This document shows positions 43,465 through 53,664 of a stretch of 64,000 nucleotides of DNA, in pieces. Source of the DNA: Rheinheimera sp. A13L (lineage in GTDB: Bacteria; Pseudomonadota; Gammaproteobacteria; Enterobacterales; Alteromonadaceae). A program made the position numbers and the translations under genes. The stretch lies in the NCBI RefSeq assembly GCF_000217935.1, contig NZ_AFHI01000004.1, positions 79,195-143,194 of the forward strand, written 5' to 3'. The notes below the pieces were generated by a model that was not told where the DNA came from, did no database searches, and saw only the letters and a list, made by a program, of their open reading frames with translations. Within the stretch, counting starts at the first letter, position 1, and each line of letters opens with the position of its first letter.

Positions 43465-45132
43465 TTAAGGTAAATTGGGGTACTGATCTGTATTCAGGCT
43501 TTTCGTCAAATCGGCCTCTGAAACAGGGTGGATGGCGACAGCTTCTGCGTTCTGACTGGTGTGAAACAACAATCCGGCTTTGATACGTAGTTCTATGGCG
43601 CGACGACTGAAGTCCAGACCTTCCAGCAAAGTGTCCAAATCGACGACCTGCAGGTTGCCCTGGACTGCGGCTTCGAGCAATTGACGGCGCGCATCGCGAT
43701 GGGCGTTGCGTAGTGCTTCAACCAGTTCGCGTGCCTGCAAATGATCACCAGACAACTCTGGTTCCAGACAGCGCTCTGCCTGCTGCAATAATGTGCTCAC
43801 AGCTGTTTTTTCTGCGCCAGAGAGCAGTACCTGGTCTTGTGCCAGCCGTCGCAAACCTGGAGCCAACTGAGCAGACTCCTGATAATAACGCGCGGCGTAA
43901 AGAGCGCTTGCCAGCTCATTCGCTGTGCTGTGTTCCATCGCATCCGGGCGTATGCCGGTGATAAAGTTTGCTATGGCTGCGCCTAATGTATGGATAGCTT
44001 CGGCGCGGCGCTTCAGTTCAGGTATGGAGTGGGGGCCGCTGAGGGCATCGCGTAAAAGATTGACCAGAATATCGGACAAGCGCAGCAGTTCTTGCTTCAG
44101 GGCTGATACCGCCAATACCGGTGTGCCACTGAGTGTGGCATCCAGATAGTGTGGGCGTTCAATATCTTCTTCCGCGCTATGAAACAGTCGCTCCAGCAGG
44201 CTGGCGAAACGATTGGCCAGCGGCAGCATAATAATTACCCCCAGCAGATTAAACAAAGTGTGAAAAAGTGCCAGCAGCGCTGTGGGGGTACTTTCTATAT
44301 CCAGTGCATCACCCAGCAGGTTAACCAGCCCAAGCATCAGTGGCAGCAAGCAGAGCGCGACTATACCGGTGATCAGGTTAAAGCCTATGTGACTGAGTGC
44401 AAGTCGTTTAGCCGCTGGAGTGGCCTTGAAGGTCGCCAGTGCAGCTGTGGACGTCGTGCCCAGATTGGCGCCTATTACTGCAGCAGCGGCCCCTTCAAAG
44501 CCGATAATGCCACCGGCAGAAGCTGTGAGAATGATGGCGATAGCAGCACTTGAAGATTGGGTCAGCAGGGTGGCCACAAAGCCGATCAGGATCATGCCCG
44601 CCCAGTTAGTACTTACTCCCGCGCCCAAATTGGCGCTGAAACTGCTGGCTATACCTTCGAAAGCTTCTTTGAGTAAATCTAAACCGAGAAAAAACAGGCC
44701 AAAGCCAGTGAGCGCATCACCCAGGCCTTTCCAGCGTGTGGATGATGCCAGCAGGCGTAAACCAACCCCGACTACAAGAATGGGCAGCGCCAGCGCCTCT
44801 ATTTTGAAACCAAAGCCCACCAGGCTGACCAGCCAGGCTGTCATGGTAGTGCCGACATTGGTACCAAAAATAACCCCCATGGCCTGACGTAAGCTGAGGA
44901 TCCCGGCGTTGACAAAACCTATAGTGGCAACTGTCACTGCACTGGAGGACTGCACCAGGCCTGTAACCAGAATACCTACGCCAACGCCGCGCCAGGGTGT
45001 AGATGTCCAGTTACCCAGTAAATGTTTAAGGCGGTTGCCTGCGAATAATGTCAGCCCTTCGGTCATCAGACGCATGGCCAATAAAAACATGGAGAGGCCG
45101 CCGAGGGCCTGAATGATTGTATTTATATCCAC
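43465..45132 (-). CDS. Na/Pi cotransporter (YjbB-like) with C-terminal PhoU-like domain
   Basis: I start at the GTG at 45132: AGGAG is 6 bases upstream and translation begins at the usual VDINTIIQALGG. The longer frame from 45171 adds 13 residues without support. The product of about 555 aa has two inverted repeats with QSSSA motifs (GLVQSSSAVTVAT and TLLTQSSSAAIAI), about 10 TMs, then a helical PhoU-like domain (about residues 340-530). It likely exports or imports phosphate with sodium. Confidence 0.92.
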   Translation of the reverse strand: MDINTIIQALGGLSMFLLAMRLMTEGLTLFAGNRLKHLLGNWTSTPWRGVGVGILVTGLVQSSSAVTVATIGFVNAGILSLRQAMGVIFGTNVGTTMTAWLVSLVGFGFKIEALALPILVVGVGLRLLASSTRWKGLGDALTGFGLFFLGLDLLKEAFEGIASSFSANLGAGVSTNWAGMILIGFVATLLTQSSSAAIAIILTASAGGIIGFEGAAAAVIGANLGTTSTAALATFKATPAAKRLALSHIGFNLITGIVALCLLPLMLGLVNLLGDALDIESTPTALLALFHTLFNLLGVIIMLPLANRFASLLERLFHSAEEDIERPHYLDATLSGTPVLAVSALKQELLRLSDILVNLLRDALSGPHSIPELKRRAEAIHTLGAAIANFITGIRPDAMEHSTANELASALYAARYYQESAQLAPGLRRLAQDQVLLSGAEKTAVSTLLQQAERCLEPELSGDHLQARELVEALRNAHRDARRQLLEAAVQGNLQVVDLDTLLEGLDFSRRAIELRIKAGLLFHTSQNAEAVAIHPVSEADLTKSLNTDQYPNLP

Positions 45133-45385
45133 AGACAACTCCTGGTCGTGGCAAAAAGGATAGGAGATCAATACTTTATAGCATGGATCCTGTGCCAGCT
45201 GTACCTCGCTCTGTCCTTACTGTGGCAGGGGCGTGAGAAGGCTCAGAATAACTGCCGGGTCTTCAATGTGGGTGATGATCTTGAAGTGGCCCCCGGCTGC
45301 CCGGTACATCCGCCCTGGCAATATGAACTATCCTCCTTCCCCAACTGAAATAAATTTACCCCATAGTTGAATTTTTATATTGCCA

Positions 45386-45399
45386 CTTAAACGATTAAG
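45386..45399. promoter_or_regulatory. LacI-type operator upstream of the MFS permease
   Basis: CTTAAACGATTAAG differs in one base from the perfect palindrome CTTAATCGATTAAG found before the TonB receptor at 53651. The central CG and 14-bp dyad are typical of LacI-family operators. It sits about 190 bases before the permease start. The rest of 45133-45592 shows no gene. Confidence 0.55.
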
Positions 45400-45592
45400 T
45401 TGTAGTTTTAAAGCTCAAATAAATAGGAATAATCTGACATGCCGGATGACGTTGTCATTGTGCCCTGGGGAGGGTAAAGCGTGCCGGATACCATGGAAGC
45501 CGACTACACTCAGCATTGAGCTGATTGGGGTTGTACTTCCTGATAAAAATCAGCATCGATAAAATCGAATGCGTTATGACAGGGTAATACCA

Positions 45593-46840
45593 ATGCAACA
45601 AGTTCAGACTTTAGAGGCCCGCTCGCCAGATTCACCCACAGCAGCGCTGCCGCCCAGTGCTTTTACTCAGGTGAAATGGATGACCTGCCTGATGTTTTTT
45701 GTTTTTGCTATGACCACAGATGCGGTGGGCGTTATTATTCCGCAAGTGGTAGCACAGTTTCAGTTGAGCCTCACCGAGGCCGCCGCTTTTCATTATGTGC
45801 CTATGTTATTTATTGGTTTATCCGGTTTGTTTTTAGGCCGGTATGCCGACAGATTTGGCCGGAAAAAAGTCATTCTTGCCGGTTTGGCTTTGTATGCTAT
45901 TGCTTGTGTGGCCTTTATTTTTGGCGAAAGTTTTTTGTATTACCTGCTGCTGTTGGGCGTCAGTGGTTTAAGCATAGGTTTGTTTAAAACCGGGGCTTTG
46001 GCTTTAGTGGGCGATGTTAGTCCTGATGCCAACAGTCACACCAGACTGATGAACAGGGTGGAAGGTTTTTTTGGCTTAGGTGCAATATTTGGCCCTGCTT
46101 TGGTGGGTTTACTGATAGCGGCGTCATTGGATTGGACCCAGCTTTATCTGCTGGCAGGGCTGATTTGCGCTCTGTTATTGGTGATGGCGTTACGACTCGA
46201 TTATCCGGCTTATCAGCCACAACAACAAAGTTCGATTTGGCAAAGTCTGGCCTTGGTGAAAGATAAACATGCGCTGGGGTTTTCGCTGGCAATCGCTTGT
46301 TATGTAGCCACTGAAGTCGCCATTTTTGTTTGGTTGCCAACCTTGTTACAAAGTTACGATGGCAACTTCACTGTGCTGGCCGCCCATGCCATTACAGTGT
46401 TTTTTATTCTGCGCACCGCAGGGCGTTTCCTTGCCGAATGGTTGCTACTGCGTTTTAACTGGACTGCGTTATTGGCCTGGTTTGGCAGTGCTATTTTTAT
46501 CTGTTTTGCTCTCAGCATGTATTACGGTGTGGCCGCTGCTTTATGGCTGATGCCGCTGTCAGGGCTTTTTATGTCCATGATGTACCCCACGTTAAATTCT
46601 AAAGGCATCAGCTGTTTTCCACGCCAGCAGCACGGTGCAGCTGCAGGTTTAATTCTGGCTTTCACGGCTTTAGCCGCTGCTTTAGGGCCTTTGCTGATGG
46701 GCTTAGTGGGAGATGCTATGGGTGATATGCGTTATGGTTTTTATCTGGCAACAGGTTTTGCTTTGCTGTTAATGCTGGGGCTGTGGTGGAATCATTTTGT
46801 CCAGCCAGCAGCCAGACGCTTAGCACTGGGCCATGATTAA
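45593..46840 (+). CDS. MFS sugar permease
   Basis: The start at 45593 follows AGGGTAAT; the ATG at 45569 is upstream of that. The 415-aa product has 12 TMs and the MFS loop motif GRYADRFGRKK between TM2 and TM3. Its place beside GH97, sharing an operator with the TonB receptor, suggests uptake of glucose or maltose released from alpha-glucans. Confidence 0.88.
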   Translation: MQQVQTLEARSPDSPTAALPPSAFTQVKWMTCLMFFVFAMTTDAVGVIIPQVVAQFQLSLTEAAAFHYVPMLFIGLSGLFLGRYADRFGRKKVILAGLALYAIACVAFIFGESFLYYLLLLGVSGLSIGLFKTGALALVGDVSPDANSHTRLMNRVEGFFGLGAIFGPALVGLLIAASLDWTQLYLLAGLICALLLVMALRLDYPAYQPQQQSSIWQSLALVKDKHALGFSLAIACYVATEVAIFVWLPTLLQSYDGNFTVLAAHAITVFFILRTAGRFLAEWLLLRFNWTALLAWFGSAIFICFALSMYYGVAAALWLMPLSGLFMSMMYPTLNSKGISCFPRQQHGAAAGLILAFTALAAALGPLLMGLVGDAMGDMRYGFYLATGFALLLMLGLWWNHFVQPAARRLALGHD

Positions 46841-46864
46841 ACTAACACTGCCTATTGAACAATA

Positions 46865-46886
46865 AAGGGTGGCTTTGGCCACCCTT
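46865..46886. terminator. Bidirectional hairpin between MFS and GH97 genes
   Basis: Perfect 9-bp stem AAGGGTGGC / GCCACCCTT with a 4-nt loop between convergent genes. Confidence 0.75.
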
Positions 46887-46901
46887 GTTGTGTCTGTCAG
46901 C

Positions 46902-48920
46902 TTACTTTAGCGGAATAAACTCAATAGCAGCACCACCACCAGCTTGCAAAGTCAGGGTGATTTTATCTTTGGCTGTTACTTCACTGCGTTTGATTTCATA
47001 AGCTTGTGGATTGGTTTCCCAGTGCGCATCTGCTGCATCCGTATAAGCAATCATTTGATAACGCACACCTTCTTTCAGAAAGCTTAAAGGCTGTTCTAAA
47101 GTACGGGGCTGTTCGTTGCTGGTGGCGCCTAAATACCAGTTGTCTGACTCTTTATCCTGACGTGCCATCACTAAATACTGCCCAATTTTGCCTTGCAGCG
47201 CTATGCTTTGTCGCCAGTCGGTGGGAACAGCATCGATAAAGGCAAAAGCTGGGTTTCCCTGATAGTTTTCCGGTAAATCGGCTGCCATTTGCAACGGGCT
47301 GTATAAGGTGACATACAAGGCTAATTGATTGGCCAAAGTGCTGGGCACTCTGTTATTGGGTCTGTGTTTTTGATAGTTAAAGTTAAAAATACCTGGCGTA
47401 AAATCGATAGGGCCAGACAAACCACGGGTAAAGGGAATAATCACTGTGTGATTAGGCAAGTTGCCAGTGTCAGGGCTGCCGCCGTTGTACTCCATCCCCC
47501 GCACTGATTCGCGGGTCATTAAGTTAGGGTAAGTACGGCTTAAGCCTGTATCTTTTACTGTTTCATGGGCGTTAACCATTACCCGGTGTTTAGCTGCGGT
47601 TTCTGTCACTTTTTGGAAATGATTAACCATATACTGGCCATGATGCCACTCCTTTTGATCAACACGAGTGCCGACATAACCCATTTTGACTGATGGAATA
47701 CCCAGCTTCTGATAATAAGCAAAAGCGGGCTCCATCTGCTTTTCGTAATAAGTGATACCAGCAGCGGTCTCGTGATGACCTGTTAAAGTCACGCCTTTGC
47801 TTTTGGCATAGTTATTTACTTTTTCAATATCAAAACCCTGCACAGCTTCAGTAAAACTAAAAGTAGGAGGGCGTCGCCACCACTCACCTTCCCAGCCAGT
47901 GTTCCAGCCTTCTATCAGCACACTGTCTATATTGTGCTGACTGGCAAAGTCGATGTATTGCATAGCGCGTTCTGTAGTTGCGCCTTGTTTGGGGCCAGGT
48001 GACCAGTCTTTTTCACCTATATGCATCTCCCACCAAATACCGATGTATTTGCCTGGTTTGATATAACTGACATCTGTATCTTGGGCGGCGGGTTCATTTA
48101 AATTCAGAATGAGATCTGAGTTCAGCAGAGCAAGTTCAGAGTCGGCAATTTGAATAGTGCGCCATGGCGTTTTAAAGGGAGTTTGGGTATAGACCTTATC
48201 ACCATTAGCCCAGGGTACTAAGTCGGCTTTTAAAGTGATGTGATTGTCGGTAATGTTACGCAGCGTCATAGAGGCGTAATTCACTAAAGCAGCTTCATGT
48301 ACAGAAACGGCAATGCCTTGGTCGAGTAAGGTCAGCGGGGTATGCGCTACATTGACTGAGCTTAACGCCGAATTGAGATACTGATATTCAAAACGCTGAT
48401 CCTGATAAGCCTGGATCCACCAGGTGGAAAAGTTGCGGGCAAAAGCAAATTCTGTCAGCTCATCGCGAATTACCACTTTGTTTAAATGGGGTTGCTTTGG
48501 CAGCAGATAACGAAAGGCGACTCCATCGTTGTATACACGGAACACCAGTTGCATTTTCCGGGCTTTGTCGCCTTGTTCCCTTAGCTGCAGGCTAATTTCG
48601 TTGTACTGATCCACTATGGTGGCACGTTGACCCCATATTGGGTTCCAGCTGCTGTTGTGGCTATGGTTTTGTACTTTTTCAACCTTCAGATTGGCTTGCA
48701 ATTTTGGCTGATCTTTAAAGGAAAAACCTAAGGCTGACGGCTTAATCACGGCTTTGTTTTTGTAGTTCACACTATAAGTTAAGCTTTGATCTGACAAACT
48801 TAGCGTCAAGCTGATTTGTTGATCGGGGGATTGCAGTTGCCAGTTATCTTCTGCCTCTGCTGCTAAGGTCGGGATACTGAAGAGTAACGGCAGCAGCAAG
48901 GATGGGATCCACTTCATCAT
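46902..48920 (-). CDS. GH97 family alpha-glucosidase (SusB-like), exported
   Basis: The 672-aa product has a Sec signal peptide (ending LAA, about residue 21), the N-terminal beta-sandwich of GH97, a TIM barrel (GKYIGIWWEMHIGEKDW ... SVLIEGWNTGWEGEWW) and a C-terminal beta domain. The segment VNAHETVKDTG carries the Glu expected as part of the inverting catalytic set. It would hydrolyse maltose and malto-oligosaccharides in the periplasm. It lies downstream of the halogenase and TonB receptor genes on the same strand. Confidence 0.95.
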   Translation of the reverse strand: MMKWIPSLLLPLLFSIPTLAAEAEDNWQLQSPDQQISLTLSLSDQSLTYSVNYKNKAVIKPSALGFSFKDQPKLQANLKVEKVQNHSHNSSWNPIWGQRATIVDQYNEISLQLREQGDKARKMQLVFRVYNDGVAFRYLLPKQPHLNKVVIRDELTEFAFARNFSTWWIQAYQDQRFEYQYLNSALSSVNVAHTPLTLLDQGIAVSVHEAALVNYASMTLRNITDNHITLKADLVPWANGDKVYTQTPFKTPWRTIQIADSELALLNSDLILNLNEPAAQDTDVSYIKPGKYIGIWWEMHIGEKDWSPGPKQGATTERAMQYIDFASQHNIDSVLIEGWNTGWEGEWWRRPPTFSFTEAVQGFDIEKVNNYAKSKGVTLTGHHETAAGITYYEKQMEPAFAYYQKLGIPSVKMGYVGTRVDQKEWHHGQYMVNHFQKVTETAAKHRVMVNAHETVKDTGLSRTYPNLMTRESVRGMEYNGGSPDTGNLPNHTVIIPFTRGLSGPIDFTPGIFNFNYQKHRPNNRVPSTLANQLALYVTLYSPLQMAADLPENYQGNPAFAFIDAVPTDWRQSIALQGKIGQYLVMARQDKESDNWYLGATSNEQPRTLEQPLSFLKEGVRYQMIAYTDAADAHWETNPQAYEIKRSEVTAKDKITLTLQAGGGAAIEFIPLK

Positions 48921-49008
48921 AAAATCCTCTGATATTTGGGTATAAATCTATAAAGAGTCGAGTAATTCAGTCGCACACTGCTGTTTATCAAAGCTTTTTC
49001 TTCGTAGC

Positions 49009-50499
49009 TTAAGGCCGTGCATACAATGCTAAAAACTCGTCGTGACTGGTTAGTTTTGTCAGCGGTTGTTGTTTGGCTGTGCGAATTTGTTGCATCATCT
49101 GCAGCAATACCTCTTTGGGATAGGCGCGGGCTGCCAGATGATAATCTGCAGGCAAAAGCCCTTGCCCTAACATCACCTGAAGCCAGGACGCATCACGGAA
49201 AATATCGTTGGCGTCATTAAAAATGGCGCCCGTTTCTTTAAACAAAGCCAGTTTTTCTTCTAGCCTGTGCGGAATAGCCATCTGACGCATGTCACGCCAA
49301 AAGTCAGAGTCATCCCGTTCATTAACGTGGTAATGCAAAATAATAAAGTCGCGGATAGTTTCAAATTCATCTTTAGATTCAGCGTTGTAGGCGCTAATTT
49401 GTGCATTGCTGATGCCACGGTTTGGAAACATTTTCATCAGGCGTACTATGCCGGATTGAATAAGGTGAATACTGGTAGATTCCAATGGTTCCAGAAAACC
49501 GCTGGATAAACCAATAGCCACTACGTTTTTATGCCATTGCTCTGTGGTGCGGCCTGTTTCGAAACTGATTTTTTTCGGTTCAGCAAGAGTATTCGAATCC
49601 AGGTTACTCATCAGTGTCTGATAGGCCTGATCGTCACTTAAATAGCCAGAGCTGTAAACAATGCCATTGCCATTACGATGCGTCAGCGGAATACGCCACT
49701 GCCAGCCCGCGCTGTGGGCAATACTGCGGGTGTAGGGCAGAGTGTGAGCAAAGCGTTCTGTTGGTACAGCCAAAGCGCTGTTGGCTGGTAAATACTGGTC
49801 CCAGTGTTCGTAGGCCACACCCAGAGTTTTACGTATGAGCAGCCCACGTAAACCTGTACAGTCGATAAACAAATCGCCTGTCACTTCACGGCCATTTTTC
49901 AGTTGCAATGCCTGTACAAAGCCAGTTTCTGCGTCTTGTTTTATATGTTCTATCAGGCCTTCTGTGCGCACCACACCTGATTGCTCTGCCAGTTTTCGCA
50001 GGTATTTCCCATAAAGTGCCGAGTCAAAATGATAAGCATAAGGCATGTCGTACACTGGGTTAGGTGTTTTGATTTTGTTAAATTTTCCTTGCTCGCAGCA
50101 GAGATAATTTAAATCAAAATCCCATAACGACTCTGTTAACCCCAGCTCTTTTGCGCGCAGCCAATAATGCTGAAAATTGGCCACACCAAGGGGGGCGCCA
50201 GGTGCCCCAAAGGTATGGTAATAACTTTCGCCTTGCACCCGCCAGTTTTCAAATTTAATGGCAAGTTTGATGGTGGCATGGGTTTCGCGCAGAAATTCTT
50301 TTTCGTCCAGCCCCAGATACTGATTAAAAATCTGGATAGGTGGAATAGTGGCTTCGCCTACGCCGATAATGCCGATGTCTTCGGATTCGACCAGTTCAAT
50401 GTCCAGCTCGCTGGCAAACACCTTTTTTAACAAAGCTGCGGCCATCCAGCCCGCAGTGCCACCACCTGCTATGACAAGTTTTTTCACTGGTGTTTGCAT
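49009..50499 (-). CDS. Flavin-dependent tryptophan-halogenase family protein
   Basis: The 496-aa product has the FAD motif GGGTAGW at residues 12-18, the ATIKLAIKFENW segment with the conserved Lys (K78 or K82), and the halogenase WxWxIP motif (WQWRIP). All motifs of the family are intact. Proteins of this kind are common beside TonB receptors in alpha- and gammaproteobacterial carbohydrate loci, where their substrate is unknown. A flavin reductase is not adjacent. Confidence 0.9.
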   Translation of the reverse strand: MQTPVKKLVIAGGGTAGWMAAALLKKVFASELDIELVESEDIGIIGVGEATIPPIQIFNQYLGLDEKEFLRETHATIKLAIKFENWRVQGESYYHTFGAPGAPLGVANFQHYWLRAKELGLTESLWDFDLNYLCCEQGKFNKIKTPNPVYDMPYAYHFDSALYGKYLRKLAEQSGVVRTEGLIEHIKQDAETGFVQALQLKNGREVTGDLFIDCTGLRGLLIRKTLGVAYEHWDQYLPANSALAVPTERFAHTLPYTRSIAHSAGWQWRIPLTHRNGNGIVYSSGYLSDDQAYQTLMSNLDSNTLAEPKKISFETGRTTEQWHKNVVAIGLSSGFLEPLESTSIHLIQSGIVRLMKMFPNRGISNAQISAYNAESKDEFETIRDFIILHYHVNERDDSDFWRDMRQMAIPHRLEEKLALFKETGAIFNDANDIFRDASWLQVMLGQGLLPADYHLAARAYPKEVLLQMMQQIRTAKQQPLTKLTSHDEFLALYARP

Positions 50500-50553
50500 G
50501 TATTTATCCTTAGCTCATTTATTCTGATGATTGAACACTTTTGACTACAAAAA

Positions 50554-50588
50554 AAGCCCCTGACAACAAGTTGATGTATCAGGGGCTT
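50554..50588 (-). terminator. Terminator of the TonB receptor gene
   Basis: Perfect 10-bp stem AAGCCCCTGA / TCAGGGGCTT with a 15-nt loop and a run of seven T on the minus strand. It separates receptor and halogenase transcripts, allowing partial read-through. Confidence 0.9.
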
Positions 50589-50611
50589 CGTTGTGTCTTT
50601 GCCTGCTACTC

Positions 50612-53512
50612 TTAATAGAAAGAGTAGTTAAAGTTCAGCATGTAAGAAGGGCCAAACTGGCGGCGCGTTGTCACTATGCCGTTGTCATCCACTGTTTCTT
50701 CATCCACATCAGTCAGATTGGTGCCTTGTAAAGATACCCGTAAACCTTCGAGCATATCGAATGGACTTTGAGTAAAGTCGTAGCTGATTTGTGCATCAAC
50801 CAGTGTTACGCCGTTACGGGAAGCGGTTTCAATTTTATTGGAACCACCACGCTGATAGGTGCTGAAATCTGAGCGATCAGTGGCAGCAACCCTGAACTCA
50901 AAACCTTCCATTTCATAATAAGCTGTTAAAGAGTACACCCGATCAGACTGCCCAGGAATACTGGTGCCATCTTCCAGCTCTGCATCAATGATAGTGGCTG
51001 AAGCCGCCAGGCCAAAACCATCCAGACTTTCAGATAGCATGCTCAGTGGTGTGTTGGCAGTAAACTCTAAGCCCTTCACTTTACCTTTCAGGCCATCTTC
51101 AAAAAATGAGTAGTAGCCATAATCAGGTGGTGTGACTAAGTCTCCTGCTGAGTAGAAGATGTCAGCCGGACCATAAAGACCATCCTGATCGATAATGCGG
51201 TCATGAAAACCCGGAATAAAGTAATCGGCACCACCGTTGGTTTCATCATTCCGGAAGTTGATCAGGCTGTTACCGTCGCGAGTCCAGTTCACCAGATCTT
51301 TATAAAAGACGGCCAGAGACACATAACCATCAGCCTCAAAGTAGTTTTCCAGCGACAAATCGACGTTATTCGACTCCAGTGGGCGCAACTGTGGATTACC
51401 GGCGAATTTTGACCAGGGAGTACCGTAGTTTTCTACATCTGCAATAGTGTTGGGGATGGCAATTGACTCAATGCCTTGATCAAATTTAACAAAACCAGAG
51501 GCTTTCATCTGATCAATTCGGGCCCGGCTAATGGTTTTATTTGCCGCTACACGAACAAATTTATTGTCTGCCACTTCAAAGCTTAAGTTTAAACTTGGCA
51601 GCACATGATTGTAGCTGGCGCCTTGAGTCACTTCACAGTCGGTATCAATCACCTTATCGTTATTGGCATCACAGACGGCAAAGTTAGCACCCACTATGCC
51701 GACATAACCTTCAGAGGATTGCTCAGTTCGGACATACTGCAGACCTATATTCCCTGTGTAAGGAATACCTGCTATTTCGTTTTCAAAGTCGCCTTTGATA
51801 TAAAAAGTGGTCACTTCTTCGTCAACGCTGTAGGTGTCACCCAGACGATCGGGTTCAAGCAAACCTGCGTCATTTAAGGTATAAGTTCCATCACGGAAAG
51901 GGGCAAAACCATCATAAGCGACCACCTGACCAAAACCTGCCCAGCTTAAGTCGGCCAAACCATAGACATAACTTTGTGGTATCGAAGTGGAAAGTGGGTA
52001 GGATTCTGCTGTGGCAAAAAAGCCTTTGTTTTCTTTGTCTTTGTAGCGGTCGCTGTAATTGACACCTAAAGTCACTTTATTGATGTAGGAGCTTTCAATT
52101 AACCCTATTGTTTCAAGACGGTAGGTTTTCAACTCTTCAGTAAAGTCGGCAAAGTTCAGGAAACCATCCTGCGCATTAAAGTAACTGAAGGGCTCGCCGT
52201 TTGCCTGAAGCACATTGGTACTAAACTGATCGGCAATATTGGCCATGCCACCACCCCATACCTGTGGACCTGTCAGTTGTAAAAGCGTCGGATCGGAAAA
52301 GGCATCCAAACCACTGGACCCTGTGAAAACTATACCGTCCGGGCTCATCACAAATTGACGACTCCCCAGTTGGGAGGAATTCAATGCGCCAGAGCGTGCC
52401 AAACCTGCATAGGACTCGCCGCGTGAATCGTGCTTCTCTGACTCGCTGGACGCGACATCCAATTCAACTGACCAGTTGTCATTTAACTGGTACTCGAGGT
52501 TCAGACCAAATACCTGCAACTTACCATCTTTTTGCAGTGGATCTGTGCGTAGTACCGGGTTGGAGTTCACCTGAGTTCCGGTTGAGTTTGCACCTGAGCC
52601 AGTCACATTAGCGGACGAGAAGGGTTCGATAAAACCACGTAATACACCAGAGTCTGAGTAGTCTATATCCAAAGCATCTATGCTGATGTCGAGGTTATCA
52701 GCAGGGCGGAATTGTAATACTGCAGAGATGGTGTCGCGTTCCAGTTCTGTGCTGATAGATTGCGTATCCAGACCTGTAGGCAGCAACTGGCCGTTTGCAT
52801 TTTCGCTGTAGCCCCAAACACCGTATTTACGCTGGTTATTAGGTGATTCAGTGGACGCAAGCGCAACAGCTAATCCTATGGTGTCGTCGGCAAACTTTTC
52901 AACAAAAGATAACGCAATACGTTGGCCTTTGTTATCGAATTCAGGATTGTCTGAGTCACTTTGATTCGCTTCATAAGTTGCATTTACTGTTAAGGTTTCT
53001 TTGGCTTGCAGCGGACGTACTGTTCGTAAATCCACAGTACCACCAATGCCTTGCACCATCAGAGTGGCATCAGTTGTTTTGAAAATAGTTGCGCCAGTCA
53101 TTATTTCTGACGGGTACAAATCGTATTCCACACCCCGGTTGTCGCCTATACCAATTAGCTCGCGGCCATTAAGCGAAGTGCCGGTAAAGTCCTCTTTAAA
53201 ACCCCGCACTGAAATACCTGAAGTACGGCCACCAACACGCTCACCGGATAAACCTGGTAAGCGTGATAAAGATTCTGCGATAGAAGAGTCAGGTAACTTG
53301 CCTATGTCTTCAGCTGAGATGGATTCCACAATAGATGAATTCCCCATCTTCTCAGCCTGAGCACGGATCAGAGAACCACGAATACCTTTAACTTCAATGA
53401 TCTCTACTTTGTCAGCTGCTTTGTCTGTTTCCTGAGCAAGCAGCTGACCAGAGCAGAGGGCTGAGGAAACCGCTAAAGATAACAAGGCTGGTTTAAATAT
53501 CTGTCTTTTCAT
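50612..53512 (-). CDS. TonB-dependent receptor, likely alpha-glucan uptake
   Basis: The 966-aa product has a signal peptide (ending LLAQ, about residue 26), a TonB-box-like VEIIEVKG, a plug domain (SAEDIGKLPDSSIAESLSRLPG ... GGTVDLRTVRP, split across residues about 65-165) and a beta barrel that ends in the aromatic YSFY. It is the type common in Xanthomonas/Caulobacter carbohydrate loci. The operator CTTAATCGATTAAG lies about 140 bases upstream. Its neighbours point to malto-oligosaccharides. Confidence 0.93.
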   Translation of the reverse strand: MKRQIFKPALLSLAVSSALCSGQLLAQETDKAADKVEIIEVKGIRGSLIRAQAEKMGNSSIVESISAEDIGKLPDSSIAESLSRLPGLSGERVGGRTSGISVRGFKEDFTGTSLNGRELIGIGDNRGVEYDLYPSEIMTGATIFKTTDATLMVQGIGGTVDLRTVRPLQAKETLTVNATYEANQSDSDNPEFDNKGQRIALSFVEKFADDTIGLAVALASTESPNNQRKYGVWGYSENANGQLLPTGLDTQSISTELERDTISAVLQFRPADNLDISIDALDIDYSDSGVLRGFIEPFSSANVTGSGANSTGTQVNSNPVLRTDPLQKDGKLQVFGLNLEYQLNDNWSVELDVASSESEKHDSRGESYAGLARSGALNSSQLGSRQFVMSPDGIVFTGSSGLDAFSDPTLLQLTGPQVWGGGMANIADQFSTNVLQANGEPFSYFNAQDGFLNFADFTEELKTYRLETIGLIESSYINKVTLGVNYSDRYKDKENKGFFATAESYPLSTSIPQSYVYGLADLSWAGFGQVVAYDGFAPFRDGTYTLNDAGLLEPDRLGDTYSVDEEVTTFYIKGDFENEIAGIPYTGNIGLQYVRTEQSSEGYVGIVGANFAVCDANNDKVIDTDCEVTQGASYNHVLPSLNLSFEVADNKFVRVAANKTISRARIDQMKASGFVKFDQGIESIAIPNTIADVENYGTPWSKFAGNPQLRPLESNNVDLSLENYFEADGYVSLAVFYKDLVNWTRDGNSLINFRNDETNGGADYFIPGFHDRIIDQDGLYGPADIFYSAGDLVTPPDYGYYSFFEDGLKGKVKGLEFTANTPLSMLSESLDGFGLAASATIIDAELEDGTSIPGQSDRVYSLTAYYEMEGFEFRVAATDRSDFSTYQRGGSNKIETASRNGVTLVDAQISYDFTQSPFDMLEGLRVSLQGTNLTDVDEETVDDNGIVTTRRQFGPSYMLNFNYSFY

Positions 53513-53650
53513 ATCGAATTATCCTGTTGTCAACTTATGGTGCATCAAAGTGTTTTTATTATATGTACAAGTGTAGTAATGATTACTGCATTAATCATTC
53601 AGCTTTGTTCTGCCTTTGGCATCCTGTGTGATGACCATGTTGCCAACAAG

Positions 53651-53664
53651 CTTAATCGATTAAG
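53651..53664. promoter_or_regulatory. LacI-type operator upstream of the TonB receptor
   Basis: CTTAATCGATTAAG is a perfect 14-bp palindrome. A second half-matching site, CTTAATCGTTTTAC, lies at 53752-53765. The gene-free stretch 53513-53871 holds these and the receptor promoter; a short plus-strand ORF at 53537 is not convincing. Confidence 0.65.

Noticed and set aside
44149..44887. Plus-strand ORFs of 134-155 codons
   Set aside because: They are antisense to the Na/Pi cotransporter coding region and show no protein-like sequence.
45133..45171. Longer start of the Na/Pi cotransporter
   Set aside because: AGGAG stands directly before the GTG at 45132 and the extra residues look unlike the family.
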